A program made the translations under genes and the position numbers. A stretch of DNA of 7,212 nucleotides from Candidatus Kapaibacterium sp. (GTDB taxonomy: Bacteria; Bacteroidota; Ignavibacteria; Kapaibacteriales; Kapaibacteriaceae): NCBI GenBank assembly GCA_030830285.1, contig JAURNF010000060.1:1-7212 (forward strand), in the 5' to 3' direction. The notes beneath the pieces were generated by a model. That model searched no databases and was not told the DNA's origin. It saw nothing but the letters and a program-made list of their open reading frames with translations. Below, one piece after another: positions 5,981 to 7,212 of this stretch (its first letter is position 1; the number at the start of each line of letters is the position of its first letter).

Positions 5981-5984
5981 GGAG
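5981..5984 (+). promoter_or_regulatory. Ribosome binding site GGAG for the DUF6580 gene
   Basis: GGAG ends six bases before the ATG at 5991. A TTG at 5979 in the same frame overlaps this element and would be a worse start, so the ATG is preferred. Confidence 0.65.
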
Positions 5985-5990
5985 CAACTC

Positions 5991-6542
5991 ATGAACCATC
6001 GTCTCGACCGTTCAATGCTGATGACGATTGCGCTTGTCGCAGCATTCCGAGTCATTCCGCACTGGCCAAACTTTACACCAGTTATGGCGATTGCACTGGT
6101 TGGTGGCGCGGTCGCGTCTGATCGTGTCCGCTCATTGTTTGTGCCGCTGGCGGCTATGGTCCTGTCAGACCTCGCACTGGGCTTGGTCATGGGCTCTGAG
6201 TACGCCCTACACGCGACACAGCCTTGGGTGTATGGATCCGTCGCTGCTATTGCTGTCATGGGTTACGCCATGCGATCATGGAAACCTGCTTCGCTCGTGC
6301 TTACAGGCGGAACGATCAGCGCCGTGGGCTTCTTCCTTGTTACGAACTTCGCAGTATGGTTGAACGGTGGCTTCTATCCTCAGACGCTTGAAGGGCTTGC
6401 GGCTTGCTATGCTGCTGGCCTCGCCTTCTATCGCGACTCAGGCAACTTCCTGCTCAACGGCATTGTATCGACGTGGCTCTTCGCGACGGTGATGCTTGTC
6501 GCTCCTGCAGCTATACGTAAGACAGTCAGCGTAACTCGCTGA
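5991..6542 (+). CDS. DUF6580-family integral membrane protein, putative transporter component
   Basis: The 183-residue protein is strongly hydrophobic with about five membrane segments: roughly residues 9-23, 29-43, 48-68, 80-95, 102-124 and 155-173 (the first two may form one hairpin). Its family marks are RVIPHWPNFTPVMAIALVGGA (20-40; NFTP and GGA), FVPLAAMVLSDLALG (50-64; SD), VTNFAVWLNGGFYPQT (117-132) and the GLAACYAAGLAFYRD stretch (135-149). These fit DUF6580, whose members resemble substrate-binding (S) components of ECF-type vitamin transporters; the substrate is not known. No ECF ATPase or T-component gene is nearby, and no cobalamin-type riboswitch is visible in the 126-base leader, which is too short for one. 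The ATG at 5991 has GGAG six bases upstream. It is followed closely by a strong terminator. Confidence 0.8.
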   Translation: MNHRLDRSMLMTIALVAAFRVIPHWPNFTPVMAIALVGGAVASDRVRSLFVPLAAMVLSDLALGLVMGSEYALHATQPWVYGSVAAIAVMGYAMRSWKPASLVLTGGTISAVGFFLVTNFAVWLNGGFYPQTLEGLAACYAAGLAFYRDSGNFLLNGIVSTWLFATVMLVAPAAIRKTVSVTR

Positions 6543-6560
6543 TATACTGGACGTTAATCA

Positions 6561-6600
6561 AAAGGCGCCACCGCTCATAGCGGTGGCGCCTTTGTTTTTT
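6561..6600 (+). terminator. Strong intrinsic terminator after the DUF6580 gene, probably bidirectional
   Basis: AAAGGCGCCACCGC (6561-6574) pairs perfectly with GCGGTGGCGCCTTT (6580-6593) around a five-base loop TCATA, giving a 14-bp stem, and is followed by TTTGTTTTTT (6591-6600). The DUF6580 stop is 18 bases before it. On the minus strand the same stem is followed by TTTTGATT, so it could also end the convergent FNR transcript, whose stop codon (6601-6599) overlaps the plus-strand T-run. Confidence 0.93.
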
Positions 6601-7212
6601 ATGGCAGTGTACCGACGCCAGAAACAGTCGTGTACTTGATCACGTGCTTCTTCTCCGGATGCTGACGCTGATACTCGTAGTTCAACGCGACAGCAGCTTC
6701 GTGGAAGCCACATAGAATTAGCTTCAACTTATTCGGGTACTCGCTAATGTCACCAACAGCATAGATGCCAGGTGTGCTCGTTTGAAACGAGAGTGGATCT
6801 ACGGTGACTGCGTTCTTTTCGAGGGAAAGCCCCCACTCAGCGATTGGACCCAGCTTTGGCGAGAGGCCAAACAGCGGCACGAAGTGATCAACGTCGATTT
6901 GACGTGTCGCACCATCGTTGTGCGTGATCGTTACGGACGTCAGCGCACCATCACCGTGAAGATCTGATACCTGAGCATCCGTAATCAACGTGATGCGTCC
7001 TGAGTCGGCAAGGGCCTGTGCCTTCGACACCGAATCTGGGGCGGCACGGAACTGGGCGCTACGGTGGATCATCGTTACCTCAGAGGCAATGTCAGCCAAG
7101 ACGATTGTCCAATCGAGAGCTGAATCTCCCCCGCCACCAATGATCACCCTCTTCCCACGGTAAAACTCGGGGGCCTTGATGATGTACTCGACTCCACGAT
7201 CCTCATACGTTG
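6599..7212 (-). CDS. Ferredoxin-NADP+ reductase, thioredoxin-reductase-like type (partial, N-terminus outside window)
   Basis: This flavoenzyme family moves electrons between ferredoxin and NADP(H) in the cytoplasm. The frame is open from the window edge to the TAA at 6601-6599, giving about 204 C-terminal residues of a protein usually near 330-350; the FAD GxGxxG motif lies outside. The visible part begins TYEDRGVEYIIKAPEFYRGK, followed by RVIIGGGGDSALDW (NADP(H)-binding loop), HRSAQFRA (phosphate-binding region; HRS where HRR is common), FVPLFGLSPKLG, GIYAVGDISEYPNKLKLILC (FAD-binding GD plus the family's YP-KLKLI block) and GFHEAA. Where thioredoxin reductase has YCATCDG this protein has YIIKAPE, so the redox-active cysteine pair is absent; that places it with FNRs such as Bacillus YumC and the Chlorobium enzyme. 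The C-terminal extension ending SGVGTLP is also typical of FNR. It converges on the DUF6580 gene with a shared terminator. Confidence 0.92.
   Translation of the reverse strand, partial: TYEDRGVEYIIKAPEFYRGKRVIIGGGGDSALDWTIVLADIASEVTMIHRSAQFRAAPDSVSKAQALADSGRITLITDAQVSDLHGDGALTSVTITHNDGATRQIDVDHFVPLFGLSPKLGPIAEWGLSLEKNAVTVDPLSFQTSTPGIYAVGDISEYPNKLKLILCGFHEAAVALNYEYQRQHPEKKHVIKYTTVSGVGTLP

Noticed and set aside
5865..5990. Riboswitch (for example cobalamin) in the leader of the possible ECF-type S component
   Set aside because: The region is too short for a cobalamin riboswitch and I could not see conserved riboswitch boxes; only a simple hairpin is visible.
1..7212. tRNA or rRNA genes, CRISPR arrays, insertion sequences, phage or defence genes
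   Set aside because: No cloverleaf, regularly spaced repeat, transposase or terminal inverted repeat was noticed; coding density is high with housekeeping genes.

Overview
The window looks like an ordinary chromosomal housekeeping stretch from a Gram-negative bacterium. Gene content (SucC, PrmA, an FNR of the thioredoxin-reductase-like type, a KdsC-type phosphatase, a DUF6580 membrane protein) fits the Bacteroidota/Chlorobiota side of the tree. Several genes have clear Shine-Dalgarno sequences (AAGGAG before the YtxH gene, GAGAGG before the phosphatase, AGAGGA before sucC, GGAG before the DUF6580 gene). That argues against typical Bacteroidia or Flavobacteriia and points more towards Chlorobi, Ignavibacteria or Kapabacteria-like lineages. 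This placement is inference from motifs and was not tested by a search.

Layout. (1) 1-2147, minus strand: a compact operon prmA, then a 58-residue single-span membrane protein, then mfd (its 3' part lies beyond the window). prmA and the small gene overlap by ATGA. (2) A 70-base divergent intergenic region. (3) 2218-3559, plus strand: a KdsC-type HAD phosphatase, a YtxH-domain protein and a DUF948 protein, packed with gaps of 22 and 3 bases. (4) 3578-4519, minus strand: a lone PhnD-family substrate-binding protein, convergent with the DUF948 gene. (5) A 94-base divergent region. (6) 4614-5864, plus: sucC, the beta subunit of ADP-forming succinate-CoA ligase, without sucD next to it. (7) A 126-base gap containing an imperfect 14-bp hairpin, then a DUF6580 membrane protein (5991-6542). 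(8) A strong intrinsic terminator at 6561-6600, shared with the convergent, partial ferredoxin-NADP+ reductase gene (6599 to the window edge, minus).

Functionally the genes serve different housekeeping tasks: translation (L11 methylation), transcription-coupled repair, sugar-acid phosphate dephosphorylation, envelope or stress proteins, the TCA cycle and redox supply. Only the YtxH/DUF948 pair and the prmA-small protein-mfd cluster show real linkage. No tRNA, rRNA, CRISPR, insertion sequence or phage gene was seen, and I find no convincing sign of an undescribed multi-gene system. The least explained items are the 58-residue membrane protein, the orphan PhnD-like protein and the hairpin upstream of the DUF6580 gene.
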